Shown: in pieces, positions 1-12,174 of the stretch
How positions within the stretch are numbered: the first letter of the stretch is position 1
Layout: each line of letters starts with the position of its first letter
Assembly: GCA_004794655.1 (NCBI GenBank)
Contig: SMMW01000521.1
Location: 4,469,501 to 4,533,500 of the forward strand
Length of the DNA: 64,000 nt
Origin: Marisa cornuarietis
Taxonomy: Eukaryota; Mollusca; Gastropoda; Architaenioglossa; Ampullariidae
Direction of reading: 5' to 3'
The notes under the pieces: model-generated
What the model was told of the DNA's origin: nothing
Seen by the model: only the letters and a program-made list of their open reading frames with translations
The model's database searches: none
Program-made: the position numbers and the translations under genes

Positions 1-1880
1 GTCTAGCAAATAATTCAACAGAAAAAAACCGAGTGTCCTACCTTGAAACTCAGGGGGTGAAAAGTATAAAACAGAAACAGAGAGGATTTTGGTTTCGGTA
101 TTTTCCCTGAATTTTCCTGTTATTCTAAAATTTTAGCATCACTAAAGCTTTTTTGAAAAATTGAATATACTTTTTATTCTTCTTCTAACCTAGTCCTTTA
201 TGATTTAAATGTTTAAATTGTTGTGCAGATGTGAAAGACGTGTTTAATGAAATGCATATTCAATGCTTGTAACATGAAACGCTAGTTCGTTCAAATATGG
301 AAAAATGTTCTATACTTCACAATGTTGCAAAAAATAGACTACAGAATAAATAACACAGCAATCAATTTGCTTATTAAAATTAGCGGCGGTTGTCCATAAC
401 ACATTTTAGTATGTTTAAAGTATCGCGAAAACAAATTGTACCAAACGTATAGTCAGTCTGTTTTATTCATAAACCGAAGGAAAAAGGTTTACACCAGAAA
501 CCAAACGATAGTCTTCACCTGTGACCGTAGCTATGAAGATAAGTCGTTGCCCTGGGGCAGCGTGGGAAACTCAAGGAGAAGGGTCTTGTTGCCGAAGGTA
601 AACAGCGATGTCCAGATGCCGAAATGTTTTATCCTTTGAGCCATAAAAAGCGGTGGCAAAGATGCCCTGGGGTAGAGAAACACAAAGCAGGTTCCACGGG
701 ATCAGGTTATCAAATTGTTATTACGAAATTCAAACTCGTTTTTTTTTTTACTTACCTGGTGCCTGGGGAAACGATTCACTCTCGCTTCATGACTAGTACT
801 CGGATAGACAAATCCACTTTTGTATTGTAGTTGAATCCCTGTGTAATATCTCAGTATTTTTGGAATCATTGTACGGCCTTCAAGTCAAATAAAAGATGCT
901 GCTAGACAAGATCTTCCATCTTCGCTGTCCTATCCCTATCCTATTCCTATCCCTTTCCCCTCCTTATTCCTTTCATCCTACACTCACCAAATTTCCACCA
1001 GATCCCCATGCCCCCCCCCCCCACACACACACAGTGCGAAATCGGCTTTAGGTGGAAGCACCTTCCCCTCTCAAAATCATCAACAACATTTTAATGATTT
1101 AAATTCCCAATAAATAGGCTACTTCCCTTTAATACTTGACCTTTTCTCTTTTTCCGTGATACATCCTATAGTTCTCTGAATTACATCTCATACTGTATTA
1201 TATGTTATAATGTTTCACATTACATCTTACATTATTTCATACTAATAACATAGCTATCAAACAGGTTGTTTAAAATAAAATTTACAAAAAAAATGTATCT
1301 AGTCTGCTCAGTAATTAGTCGAGTTTGTTATGAATTAAATACTCAACTTAACGTTGAAAGCTATGAATTATTTGAGATCAACCAAAGTGTTGATGCTTAG
1401 TATCCTTCGTATAGATATCTTCTACATAACAGTTTTTAAAATGTTTGATATCAAAACCAGCCACAACAAACCTAAACGTCTTCCTCGACACTGACTGACA
1501 TGTTAGTTACGGCAAAGTGACAAAACCAAATGAAACTAAACTAAAACCTCTTGACTGTCGCACTAACACTTACTTTTAATGTTAGAATTTTGTTCAACAA
1601 AACTCGTCCAATGTATACCTTCAGGTTGTCTCGCCGAGTGTTATATCGGAAACTTCGACATTATCAGCACAGTAACTCAACCTCAACACGTTCGACACAA
1701 AGCTAACAACATTCAAATCCCATCCAATGTTTAGGAAACATTTGTCCGACACCTGTGACATGTTACAAAAAGGAATCAATCCAATAGAGAAAATATACAC
1801 CGTTGGCTGTGCTATTAATGTTTATCATGAGTAGAAACATCATCGCGATCAGATTACAATCAACGGGCATTTAGTTACAG
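1..1880. other. No gene seen
   Basis: AT-rich DNA with a short C-tract and (CA)n near 1010-1035. No exon, repeat family or RNA gene could be supported. Confidence 0.6.
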
Positions 1881-2143
1881 GAAGCCGGATGGCCGAGTGG
1901 TTAGAGCGCTGGCGTCCGAACCGAGAGCGCGCTGGTTCAATTCCCGATAAGCGCAGCAAACTTCCCCCAGTCGACCCAGCTGACGGGAATGGGTACCTGA
2001 CTCCTTAGAGGGTTGGGGAAGGTAAGGCAGAGAGGGAGAGGAGATTGGCACCACCCTCATGTAAAAGCTGGCCCCGAGAAAAGTGGGGTCTCTAACACCT
2101 CACTCCCCTACGACCTGAACAGGTTATGGGATGACTTTTTTAT
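1881..2143 (+). repeat. tRNA-derived SINE, family 1, copy 1
   Basis: A Leu/Ser-tRNA-like head is present, with A box TGGCCGAGTGGTTAGAG and B box GGTTCAATTCC. It is followed by a body shared with 18228-18497 (ggcaccaccctca, then cacctcactccc). The acceptor stem does not close, so this is a SINE and not a tRNA gene. Confidence 0.75.
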
Positions 2144-2884
2144 CCTATTCAGTTACAGCTGACATATGACCACGTCCAAAATTACTTATATATTTTATAT
2201 GAATTTATAATCTTCCGTTTTGTATACGTTTTGTGCCACTGGTCTGTCTGTACTTTGGAGCGTCCATAAAATATACAATTAGGTTCACATAGTTTTGTAA
2301 CAAAAGATGCTGGGTTCGGTCCTGAACCTTAATAAAACACAGAATATATCGCTGTCAGCTTGCTTCATCAAGGATCGGATCTAGACCGTGGCGTTTTTGT
2401 CAGGTAAGTAAGTCCAGGTGTGCGCGAGGCCTAGATGAGACATCAAAAGTTGACAAATAAAACGCCGAATCGCAGGTGAATCTCCCGAAGAAACAAACAA
2501 ACAAATAAACGACCGATAAAGTCTACTTTGTCAGTGAGGGTCAGCTCATTAAGGGAGTGAAAAACAAACCATAGTAATGTTATTCACAAATGCCAGATTG
2601 CAAACAAACTAAAATGGTGTGCACTTTTCAGGACCACTGGTGTTATCGTAATTATAAGTTGAAATAATCTTAAAGCATATTTATCATTTTTTCCATATTT
2701 GCAGATAAAGACAGTAAGGACATATTATTGGCCGTAATATTTCCACTGTAGCCATAAATATTCAGAAATTTTTTGTAGAAAATTTCACATCAAAAAAACG
2801 TTTACTGAAAATTTACTTTTTATTATTTCACTCTTGCTTTTCTTCCTCATCAGTTTTTCTCGTGATGCTGGTTGCTTTATTTTG

Positions 2885-3100
2885 AGTTGTGTGACCAGGC
2901 GCTCCGAATAAAATCTCTTCCACGGAGTGAGGTCACGTCTGTGGGGTCCCTGCGTGCTTTTCGGCGAATTACTTGTACAAACCCAGAATGAGGCTGGACG
3001 TACAGAGGGCACGGCAACCCCACGTGACTTAGCGCCGCCATCTGCCAGCAGGTCACAAGACCAAAGGAAGGAGGGAAGGAGTGCTTATGTGATGTCAGCA
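2885..3100. promoter_or_regulatory. GC-rich island with CACGTGAC and YY1-like motif
   Basis: Against an AT-rich background this stretch is GC-rich. It carries cacgtgac (3021-3028, USF/E-box type) and gccgccatct (3034-3043), which is AGATGGCGGC, a YY1-type site, on the minus strand. The pair is typical of housekeeping promoters, but no gene start could be assigned. Confidence 0.25.
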
Positions 3101-3554
3101 TTTCTAACAGCTTTCTTTCATGAAATTTGCTTCACTGGCGCGCTTTTGTAATCCTCCCTCCCAGTCATGAATTTCCCCACTGCTAGTTCTAAAGTACAGC
3201 TGGGTCTCCCCCCCTCCTCCCAACGCAATCCCTCCCTGCCCTCATCGGCATTTACATGCTTCTGGTCCTTCTGTTAGCACCATCCGGGCACGTGAAAAAC
3301 AGCTGGAAGGCCTTTCCTATGGCACTCTGCATTTTTTCATATCTTGATTCCACCAAATTAAAACGAACATTGTCAAAATATGTGTGGTTGTTTTTTATGT
3401 CTGCGATATGGCAGTAAATAGTCAAGAAAGGCAGTGAATATGAAAAATAGAGTGAAAGAAACATATACAAAGTGGAGGTGGCGGGGTGTAAACTATAACA
3501 AAATAGTACATTCGTTGTCGGAGACAGTGTTAACTATTATTTTGGCTGGAAAAC

Positions 3555-3625
3555 AAGAAAGAACAGCGTGCCCGAGACGAGAAATGAACCCAGGACAGCC
3601 AATCCTCCCAGTACACACGATGTGA
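3555..3625 (-). repeat. Partial SINE, family 2
   Basis: It shares aagaacagcgtgcc, gagacgaga and aacccaggacagccaa with the element at 3945-4130. Only the part around the B box remains. Confidence 0.5.
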
Positions 3626-3944
3626 TATTATTGGTGCCCTTGGTTCTACTTGGTGATTTCGCTTTGGGTGGGGACAGTGTGCGAGGAAGTTTGTGGAGCA
3701 ATGAAAGGTTTGAAGAATGACAATGATAAAAAGCCTGAAAGGAAACTTGAAGTGTAGACCCTCACAACCTGAGTGTCAAGCGCGTTGTTGTTAAAAGCGG
3801 GCGGCGTTTAATATTCGTGACCAAGTCTGACCCTTGTCTTGGTACGTGACAAAGCAAACGGAAGAGTACCAATACAGATGTTCTGCTGCCCATGTTACAT
3901 GCAGGTATTCTGCTGAGTGCTTTGTATTCGGGCATGTGGGTCGG

Positions 3945-4130
3945 GGTGGGTTTTACGCCGAGCCAGCAACTAAGGCTGTATCAAGGCAAGGCAGCCAGCC
4001 CTGTAAACAGATGCCACATGCAGAGAAAGAACAGCGTGCCTGAGACGAGAACTGAACCCAGGACAGCCAACCTTCACTGCATTGGTGACAGACGCTAACC
4101 GTTGTATCGCCGGACCGCTCCGGCATGTGG
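3945..4130 (-). repeat. tRNA-derived SINE, family 2
   Basis: On the minus strand ggtccggcgatacaacggtt is followed by cctgggttcagttctcgtc (B box). It ends in a block that reads ttagttgctggctcggcgt. The same end block, in either orientation, recurs at 44205-44235, 47945-47975 and 49670-49695. A partial copy of the tRNA-like half lies at 3555-3625. Confidence 0.6.
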
Positions 4131-4289
4131 GGTGGACTCTATCCCCAGTGGACAGGCCTGTACTCCTGTATGTGAGATCTTGTGAGACAATACATTAGTC
4201 TCTTACGCTGTTTCCTTGACCTGCTATAAAAGTACAAGAAATACACTGTTTTCTATTACTTGAACCATTTAAAATATAAAGATCAAAAC

Positions 4290-5640
4290 ACGCACATAAA
4301 TCTAATCACATTTTGCCAAAACCATTAATTTCCACATCCCCAGAGACCCTCCCATGAAACAGCATATCATCCACACCACCACCCCTAATGTTTCACTGAT
4401 ACAGCCCACTATTCTACTACCACTACTTAGTTGATTGTTAGAAGTCCTGGCATTCATGTCTCCACACAGCAAGATGTGAGGATTGTCACAGGACAGCATC
4501 AGGTCTCTTCTACATTGCTCACTTTCGTGATATGACTGTCTGCTTCACTTAGATAGTAGGCCGACCCAGCTGGTGGCACGTACGCAAACATGATAATCAC
4601 CTCCTTTGAATCACCATAACCTGAATTACATAACTTGAAAACCTCCAAACGGTCATAGGGTACTTCCACAGTTTTGAATTTGTCACTTCACTCTTTCTTT
4701 ATTAAGATAATCAGACCACCAGATTGAAGGCCATGGTGTGACAGTCTAATTGCTGGGAAGATATACATGATGAAATCGGCAACATCCTGTCAACTGGTGG
4801 TCACACTCTACAGAGGTCTGTCTTCAGTGAACGATGTCGGTCCATCACGTACCTGATGAAGTCCACATCCCCTGCCTTACTCTGTACCCCATCAATATTC
4901 CAGCATAGTAATTTAAGTTGACTAATGGGTCATCTTTTCAGGTACTCCAGTTCTACCACTTCAATCGTCTGCACCCCGAGGAAAGTTCAGCGTACCATGT
5001 CCTCGATCTCCTGCATTGGCATTATTGTGAGGGTAGCCCTCCCGTTTCTCGTAGTCACTGTACGAAAACTACTAACAGCTTTTTTTTCCTTTTCCGGTCT
5101 CACCTGCACTCATTTATCCCGTGATGGTCACCTGTCAGTTCGGCAGACATGTCTGTGCTTAGGACATCACTTGCACGGGAGTTTCGACGACTAGTCACAC
5201 CGCTGTCACGGTTATTGGGCAGTGATTCCATGCCTTTGCCCTTTCCCCACACACTTGATCGCTGAGCCTGCCCTTTGGTCTTGTTTGCGAGTGAGGCTTT
5301 TCCTTTGATTCTTGTCGATCTGGATGTCAGTGTTGTGTGCCTAGTAGGACACTGTACTCGAGAGACAAAGAGAGGGTACTGTGGGTGCACACCCTCCCGC
5401 TCTCAATTGTTTTCCATATTCATGGCCTGGTCATGTGCCATGGGAAGAGCCTGGCTTCATGATGGACAAGCATCTTCCTCCTCGACCATTTCCTCTTTCT
5501 TCTTCTTCTTCTTATTATTATTATTATTATTACTAATAAGTGAACGTGTTCTTGTGCGTGTCCTGCTTCATTTGCCTTATACAGCTCTTGAGCTTGAGAA
5601 GTAAACGAGTTTCCAACTAGTGACGATTTCGTACTATGGG
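4290..5640 (-). mobile_element. Degenerate non-LTR retrotransposon: endonuclease fragment
   Basis: Read on the minus strand with frame changes it gives LKLLCWNIDGVQSKAGD, then KFKTVEVPYDRLEVFKLCNS, VIIMFAYVPPAGSAYY and HILLCGDMNARTS. This is the order of an apurinic-type (APE) endonuclease domain of CR1/Jockey-like LINEs. The upstream part (5100-5390) is a basic ORF1/ORF2 linker. It is broken by several frameshifts and stops. Confidence 0.7.
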
Positions 5641-6943
5641 GCGGGGGGGATTGGAGAATATGGGAAAGGACTCGATGGGTCTAGGAGGGGAAGAGGTTCT
5701 GGTAGGTGTGGGAGAAGGGTCGCTGCTCCGTGATGTCGCAGATTTTGGTTAATGTTGTTGGTGGCCTCTTGTAGTTGTCATTCTTTGCACTTAGGATCCA
5801 GGAGGTTTGTCAAATTGGAGGTGTGTTGTGCTGGTTGCAGATAATTATGTTGCACTGTTTTTATATTCTAGACTACCATTTAGTTATGGATGCTATGCCT
5901 GGGGTACTGACAGTGAAAGTCTGAAAGTGGCGGCCTATCCTGCAAATAACAGGGCTACAAACAGCATACCCTGCAAGGACGTTGTTCTGCTTCCCAAACC
6001 TATTACTCATAAAATTTTTACAGATGAAACGAAAAACCTGCTTCAATAAGTTAAAAACAACTTTATTTTTTACTCAATTCACTTTCACACATTTGCTGCT
6101 TGTCTTTATTTGCCTTGATTGGCGGAAGGAGTTCAAATCAACCCAGTTAGAATCAACCCAACAAAATTGAAATCCAGCGACAATTGAAGCTGTGTAACAG
6201 AAAAAATAATATTGTTAAATGAGGTCTGTCTTTAGATTTAAAATTATTATAGCTTAAGTGTACAGGACATCAGAGTAATCGAACACAGTAGAAAATATAT
6301 TTTTCAACAAAGCAAAATATATAACAGTGATATTCTGCAAATTAGTATTTTCGTGCTTCACTGGCATTTTTTCTAAACACATTTTCAGACAAAAGTATCA
6401 TCTTTTAATGATAAAATATTAGTTACAAAGATCATCCAGATTTTTTTAACAAATAAAAGGTCACATTAATCAAAGAAACAGAAAAAGTCCACCAAATGTT
6501 TCTTTGAAGAAGGAAAGCTGGTAAATGTATATGACACAGACTAGATAATAGTTTCCTCTCATACTCCCACGGTAAAACTTTTTGAAGCTTCTTGTGCTGT
6601 AAATTCTACATCCAAGGTGTGATATGTTTTTTTAAAGATAAGCAGAAAGAAGTCATTGGGTTCTAATATTTTTAACTTAAAATGTTAAAAACAATCTAAA
6701 ATCGATTCTAGCACACACAGTCAAAACACAGGTATTTATAGAAACAATATTCCTCACCATTTTAATTACGTTTAATATTTTGAAAAAGTGTCGTTTGATT
6801 TTTAGAATAAATATACACGTTTTACACCGTTAATTTTGTCAAAGCTTGAAGAAAGATTTTTCACGCTTATTTCACAGATCCTTTTCACAAAAAAACTATT
6901 TGTTCCTCCGAACGTGATCGAAGCACATGAACTTCTTGAAAAC
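5641..6943. other. AT-rich stretch, probable 3' UTR and flank of adaptor-like gene
   Basis: Strongly AT-rich and stop-dense on both strands, with several candidate AATAAA signals on the minus strand (for example around 6105 and 6062). The end nearest 6943 is likely the 3' UTR. Confidence 0.4.
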
Positions 6944-7530
6944 TCAATGCGAACTTTTCGATACTCGAAATCTCTTGAAACTCAAATTCCTGGGGATGTC
7001 GTACACCCCTGACCTGGAATTCTTCTTCTTTTGACCACCAGAGGGCGTGCTCGACTTCCTGTCTGCCTTCTCCCTCGTCCAGACTAACGTCGTGTCATGC
7101 GCAGTCCTCCTGATGGCGATTTTCGGTACATCATAGATAGCCTCGCTTTCGGACTGCCGTGTGTCCACTGTGTTCCCAGCGCCATGCCTGTCTACAGTTT
7201 GTTCCGAAAGCTGCCTGTTAAAAGCTCTCCTGTCGCCATGTTGTTTGCGTGGCAGCACGGGACTTTGCAGTTCATCCTCTCCAGGCTGCAGACATTCGCT
7301 CGGTCTCTCGGAAAAGTTGTCTGCGCTGGACGCCAAGGCGACGGATGTGGACTCACTGTTGACATGACGACCTGGGTTTCTGTTGCGTCTGTTGACGTCG
7401 TCAGGGTTTCTGTAGGTGACGGTCAACATCCCGTTGTCGTTGTTCTCCGCCGACAGGAAAAATGTCGATGAAGTTGGGCAAAGATCCGGGTACTCCACTT
7501 CCCTAGTTGCGTGTACTGATTCGCGTCGTC
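6944..7530 (-). CDS. Exon 3 of adaptor-like gene: cytoplasmic tail with YDVP/YDIP motifs, stop codon
   Basis: The acceptor is gcaactatttcag. The exon stays open for 194 codons to a TGA at 6946-6944. Tyrosine motifs are YPDL, YRNP, YDVP and YDIP, and the last two sit in basic contexts. There is also a proline-flanked basic stretch (SPVLPRKQ). The G+C and codon pattern differ clearly from the AT-rich 6.0-6.9 kb sequence just downstream, which fits a coding end followed by a 3' UTR. Confidence 0.75.
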
Positions 7531-10032
7531 CTGAAATAGTTGCGAAGGTCTTAATAAAAGTTTATAAATAATATTTATCTTCATACGTAGTTGTTTCTTA
7601 TTTTGCTTCTTATCTAAAAAAAATTAAATTCAATCTGATAGTGTCAAGCTATCTTTTCACTAATTTAATGCTCATTACAATTGTAGACTGGTTCGAAAGT
7701 GACCAGTTGGCCGAATCTAGCCTGGTCGAGATCGACTTACGTAACAGACGAAGGAATTAACGAACAAACAAATTAAACAACTCGTAAACGAACAAACAGA
7801 TGGACAAACACACTAAAGAATGAGTGCAAATATCACGGATTAAAAGATTAACAGATGTTACAACAACAAACTGAAACATTGATGAAAGGAACCCTTTGCC
7901 AAACTAACCCAAATTTTATTGTGTTCACCTCGCGAAGAAGTGTTCAGAGGTCCTGTCTACCTAAAGCTCTGTCTTAGTTCTGTCTACTTAAAGCTCTGTC
8001 TTAGTCCTGTCTACCTAAAGCTCTGTCTTAGTTCTGTCTACCTAAAGCTCTGTCTTAGTCCTGTCTACCTAAAGCTCTATCTTGGTCCTGTCTACCCCAA
8101 GCTCTGTCTTAGTCCTGTCTACCGAAAGCTCTGTCTTAGTCTTGTCTACCGAAAGCTCTGTCTTAGTCCTGTCTACCTAAAGCTCTGTCTTGGTCCCATC
8201 TACCCCAAGCTCATTCTTGGCAGTTCAACTCTCCAGAAATTTTTGATGAAAATGCCGCTCGAATGTGTTGATATTCTTTTACTTTGTGTCACCTGATGAG
8301 AGCGATGTCCCTACGTTTTATCAGCTTGAGGGGACGAGCTCTCCCTGTTCATTTCTTCTTGTAGTCCCCTTTGGTTTTGTAGTGTTTGGTGTTTGCTAAA
8401 TAATCTCGATCAGCGTTCCCCTGGGACTGCTCTGAGCTGTTTTCTTGACTCTGTGCTCCTTTATTGTCTTCTTTGTTTAACGGTTTCAACCTTCGCTCCT
8501 CATCAGACGCCCGCATTCTTTCCCTTCCTCCCTCCCACAAAGTCACATACGGACAACGGACCATCTCTCTCTGTGCCATTGTGTTGATCCCACCTCTGTG
8601 ACAATCATGTGTGCGCCAAAAGTAGAAACATTTATGTTGTTTCTGCCACCACCGAAAGGTCAAAAGGTTCGATAACATTCATCGAAAAAAACGGAAAGGA
8701 AATGAGAAAAATAAGGACACGTAGCTGCAAGAAGCCATTGCTGTGTGCAGAAATGAGGGTTACTATATCTATATCAGCAATTTTCACCTGAGTGTAATGC
8801 GAACCTAATAACAGACAAGCCCCAGAAAGGTTAAACGTCAGCTCTTCAGAAACTGCAAGATAAACACACAGACTCTTTCTCTCTCTCTCTCTCGTTCTCT
8901 CTGTCTCATTCGCTCTCTCTTTCTCTCTCTCTCGTTCTCTCTGTCTCATTCGCTCTCTTTCTCTCTCTCTCTTACACACACGTCCGATAATACTGTACGT
9001 TGTGTGCGAAAGTCCTAACAAAATAATCCATTCCTTTACACACACACTCTCTCTCTCTCTCTCTCATCCACAGACACATACACTCACTCACCCACAAGCA
9101 CGCACACAACACAGACACATACTAGATAAACATACATCCACACATTAATGCACTGACGCACACACTTATACACAGATACAGGCTAACACACACACTATAT
9201 ATATATATATATATCTGCATAATACATCTATACACACATATACATAGATTCATGCGTACGTTTACAAAGCACGACGACAATAATGATGATAGATGTGACG
9301 AAGACGAAAGCAGCTACACCGCCAGCGATAGTCGCTATATTCCAAAACGTCCAGAAACTGGGCCTTGAGGCTGTAGAGTCCAGAAAATAAATGTTAATAA
9401 AAAAAATAGACACACAGACACGCAAACAGAGAGAAACGTAAATAGACAGTCGGAACGACTAACAAATCTAGTCAGCTAGAAATCAGGGTGACAGGCAAAC
9501 ATGGGAACAAAACAAAGAAGAAACATCATACAGAACAGACAGAACTCACAAAGAATAGAGACATGCAGGAATAAATTAACCAGATACTCGTGTGCTTACT
9601 CATACAAACACGAACACGCTCTCGCACGCACAAGCATGGACACTGCCAATAATACAGTTTTAACCACAAAGTTCATATTTAATCCATTGCCGTAAGCCTT
9701 CCGTTCAATATTCCATTTAAGATCTTTTAATCCATCTGGAAATCAAAGTCTGAACATAAAAACACGTTTTCCTGTTTATAATACATGTAATCCTTCCTGC
9801 ATTTCACAACACGAAGAAAAAACGCATGAACATGGGATGAAATGTATCTAATGCTGATTTAAGAGTCAAAATACTCACGAGTCATTTTGATGCGTGGTGT
9901 GGTTAGAGGGATGTCAGACAACACATACACCGGCTCACTATTCATTTTTTTGCTCGTGCTGTGTGTTCCCAAAAGGATCTGCGTTAATAGAAAGAGGAAC
10001 ATCAGACTCAAGCGAGCCAGAAATGTTCTCAT
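6944..10032 (-). CDS. Short-ectodomain single-pass membrane protein with SH2-ligand tail (three-exon gene model)
   Basis: Three exons (10032-9879, 9370-9260, 7530-6944) join with phase-1 introns and close in frame: 852 nt, 283 residues. Residues 1 to about 25 are a signal peptide (MRTFLARLSLMFLFLLTQ). About 30 residues of cysteine-free ectodomain follow. A transmembrane helix spans about residues 62-86 and ends in a juxtamembrane Cys-Lys and a run of arginines. The roughly 195-residue tail is hydrophilic and holds tyrosines in EYPD (about 102), TYRNP (about 128), IYDVP (about 221) and VYDIP (about 265). YxN is a Grb2-type SH2 ligand and YDxP a Crk/Nck/Abl-type ligand, so a membrane scaffold or adaptor role is inferred. 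No homologue was recognised. An alternative is that these are the 3' exons of a larger receptor. An in-frame ATG seven codons upstream (10053) could also start the protein. Confidence 0.7.
7951..8222. repeat. 27-bp minisatellite, about 10 copies
   Basis: The unit is ctgtctacctaaagctctgt plus cttagtc, with point variants (accgaaag, ccccaag, tcttggtc). Because 27 is a multiple of 3, the plus strand reads as a repeated nonapeptide (SPVYLKLCL). I do not take this as a gene. Confidence 0.85.
8873..9214. repeat. Compound microsatellite region (TC)n, CA-rich, (AT)n
   Basis: A TC-rich tract at 8873-8972 contains an internal duplication (ctgtctcattcgctctc twice). It is followed by (CT)n near 9045-9065, CA-rich DNA and (AT)n at 9195-9214. 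It abuts the transmembrane exon of the adaptor-like gene. Confidence 0.9.
9260..9370 (-). CDS. Exon 2 of adaptor-like gene: transmembrane helix
   Basis: 111 nt, phase 1 at both ends. The acceptor is ggactctacag; the donor C|GTACGC is weaker than consensus. It encodes SRPSFWTFWNIATIAGG, then a Val/Ile-rich helix (VFVTSIIIIVVVL) ending CK. The helix has no charged residue, so partner binding through a charged pair is not indicated. The Cys at the cytoplasmic edge could be lipidated. Confidence 0.75.
9879..10032 (-). CDS. Exon 1 of adaptor-like gene: signal peptide
   Basis: Starts at ATG 10032 and ends at a consensus donor (C|GTGAGT), phase 1. It encodes a basic N-terminus, a Leu/Phe-rich hydrophobic core and a short Ser/Thr/Lys stretch. 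This start was chosen because the hydrophobic core begins a few residues later, as in a signal peptide. Confidence 0.65.
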
Positions 10033-10844
10033 TTGGCTTGGATTCTCAAACATCCGCTGTCATCAAACCATCCCGCGCCTGTTCACAAACAGTTCTGAAA
10101 ATCAGTGAGCTGCTTTCAATGAATTCAGATCCTGTATATGCAGATACAGCTTTCCTCCCATCATTTAATTTATTAAACATGTACCATAGTTGAATAAGAG
10201 TGGTTCCAAAAGCATTTCTCACGCAATCTTTTGAATTTTTTGGCAAAGTTTGTGTCATCCCAGTCATAAATCATCTGATTACCAGTCAGCGACTCTAGCA
10301 GCTATGCCATCATCATCACTTCCACATTTATTATCGTTCCTTCCTTCCAATAGTGATAAAATAACATTTTCAAACAATTCCAAAGAACAGTCGATTTTTT
10401 CTATCATCATAGAAACTACTATTACCTGGACAGCCAAATAAACCAATAAACATTACATCTTTGTAGCATCCATACACGCAGAGAGCGAGAAATAGTAAAG
10501 AGGTTTTTACTACTAGAACTTATGGAGTTGGTGTGAAGATGATAACTAATGATGGTTAAAGAGGATGAGAGCAACTGGTGGTAGTGAATAAGTAAAAAGA
10601 GATGGTAGAGAAATTAAACGAAAATGTTGATTATGATAATAGAAGATATGAATCAAAAATGATAATAAGTGATGTTGGAGGATTAGGTTGGGAGATATCG
10701 ACAAGTAAAGATAGAGTAAAGGGGAGAGAGAGGGACAAAATGCAAATACTTTATAGGGCATTGTACTTTTCCTGTAATTCTTATTATATTCTAAATATTC
10801 GTTCAATAAAGAGGAACAGACGTTGGTGACCATCCAAGGAAAGT

Positions 10845-11560
10845 AGCATTAAAGGTTATCCAAAGCCGCCTCACCCCGATGGAGGATCAACTGCTCGTGG
10901 AAGAACGGGCCGGCTTCAGTGCCAATGGAAACACACTTGAGTAAACATTTAACAGTCGCGTCCTGATTGAGAAACATCTTCAATACAGTAATGATTCTTA
11001 CCGCGGATGAGTCGCATCAACAGTGGACAATGTTATAAACGCTCTACCAAAAAAGAACATCATCGTTGTACTCGGTGGCCAAAAAGCCAAAGTCAGCCCA
11101 GACGCCTAGTAGCAATGTGCAGCAACGGTGGGTAAACGTGGCCATGACGAAACCACCGATAGGGAACTTGGGCTCCAATAGTCTGCGCAGAGCCTTGACT
11201 CACCTTAGCCAACACCTTACATCCCCACAAGAAATCGAGGACGGCCGCTTGGGTCTAACAAGATGGATTGGTCCATAACCTAACTTCATCCTGCCGCCTA
11301 CACGCTTCAAATCCAGCATCAAGGCCAAGAAGAAGACATGTCCAGCCTCTGATTTAGACAGCGACCATGAACTTGTGTTAACGAGCCTGAAGCTGAAACT
11401 GAACGTGAAGTGCTATTAAAACATTCCCAGAATTCGCTGTGATCTGGAGAAGTTTCGAGACCAAAGCGTTGCCGAGGTCTTCAAAACCACAGTTGGAGAC
11501 AAATTCGTCACTTTGAACTTGGTGCTCGTTCATGGCTAGAAACATAAAATATGTGCTACT
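10845..11560 (+). mobile_element. Degenerate RTE-like LINE with RT piece ahead of endonuclease piece
   Basis: From 10848 a reverse-transcriptase stretch is readable (VIQSRLTPMEDQLLVEERAG, then FNSRVLIEKHLQ). From about 11040 an endonuclease stretch follows (LPKKNIIVVLGGQKAKVS, FILPPTRFKSSIKAKKKT, DLDSDHELVLTSLKLKLN, PRIRCDLEKFRDQSVAEVF). Stops interrupt both. The order is opposite to an intact element. Confidence 0.65.
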
Positions 11561-12145
11561 GTTAACAGCCCAGGAGATCCCAGGTCGTCAAAAGGAAGAA
11601 AAAAACAAACCTGGGTCACGAACATTCTAGATCTCTGTGATCAAAGGAGGGTCTTCAAGAGAGACAAAGAAAATCACTTCATTAAATGAAGAAAAAACAA
11701 TCTACTCAGCCGAACCTTATGTGCTTGACAGTCCACGTACTTAGATCAAGAAGGAAACTTTTCCTTTCGTCGAAAATGAAACCAATGTCTGCAGAAATAT
11801 TGATACGCAACAATGTAAGGTGCCCCTGTGGTCCAACAGCAACATCTGGGTATGTATGTATGGAAGACACATTGTGACATAAAACCTGGAAGAGATGTGT
11901 ACCAGCCAGAGGTTCAAGGTTCAGCATTCAAGAAAGTTGCATTGTTTGCCCTCTTGCAAAATAAAGACCTATTATTATAGTGAAAACACGGGAGTTGATT
12001 AATATTTCCTTGTATCGACATAAACTCGAATAAACACGACTGCAATGCAACAGATTTAAATGGTGTACACATTCAGGCTTCAGTTTTCAGCGTTTACATT
12101 GTCGGGCTAATGATGTGAGCCAGCTTTTCCACCTCTACCTGATTG

Positions 12146-12174
12146 TTCTCTCTCTCTCTCTCTCTCTCTCTCTC
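12146..12174. repeat. (TC)n microsatellite
   Basis: Uninterrupted TC dinucleotides. Confidence 0.95.

Noticed and set aside
1881..1950. tRNA-Leu/Ser gene
   Set aside because: A and B boxes are present but the acceptor stem does not close and a SINE body follows.
7951..8222. CRISPR array
   Set aside because: Tandem array without unique spacers in eukaryotic DNA; a minisatellite. The same holds for 12796-13718 and 25815-26060.
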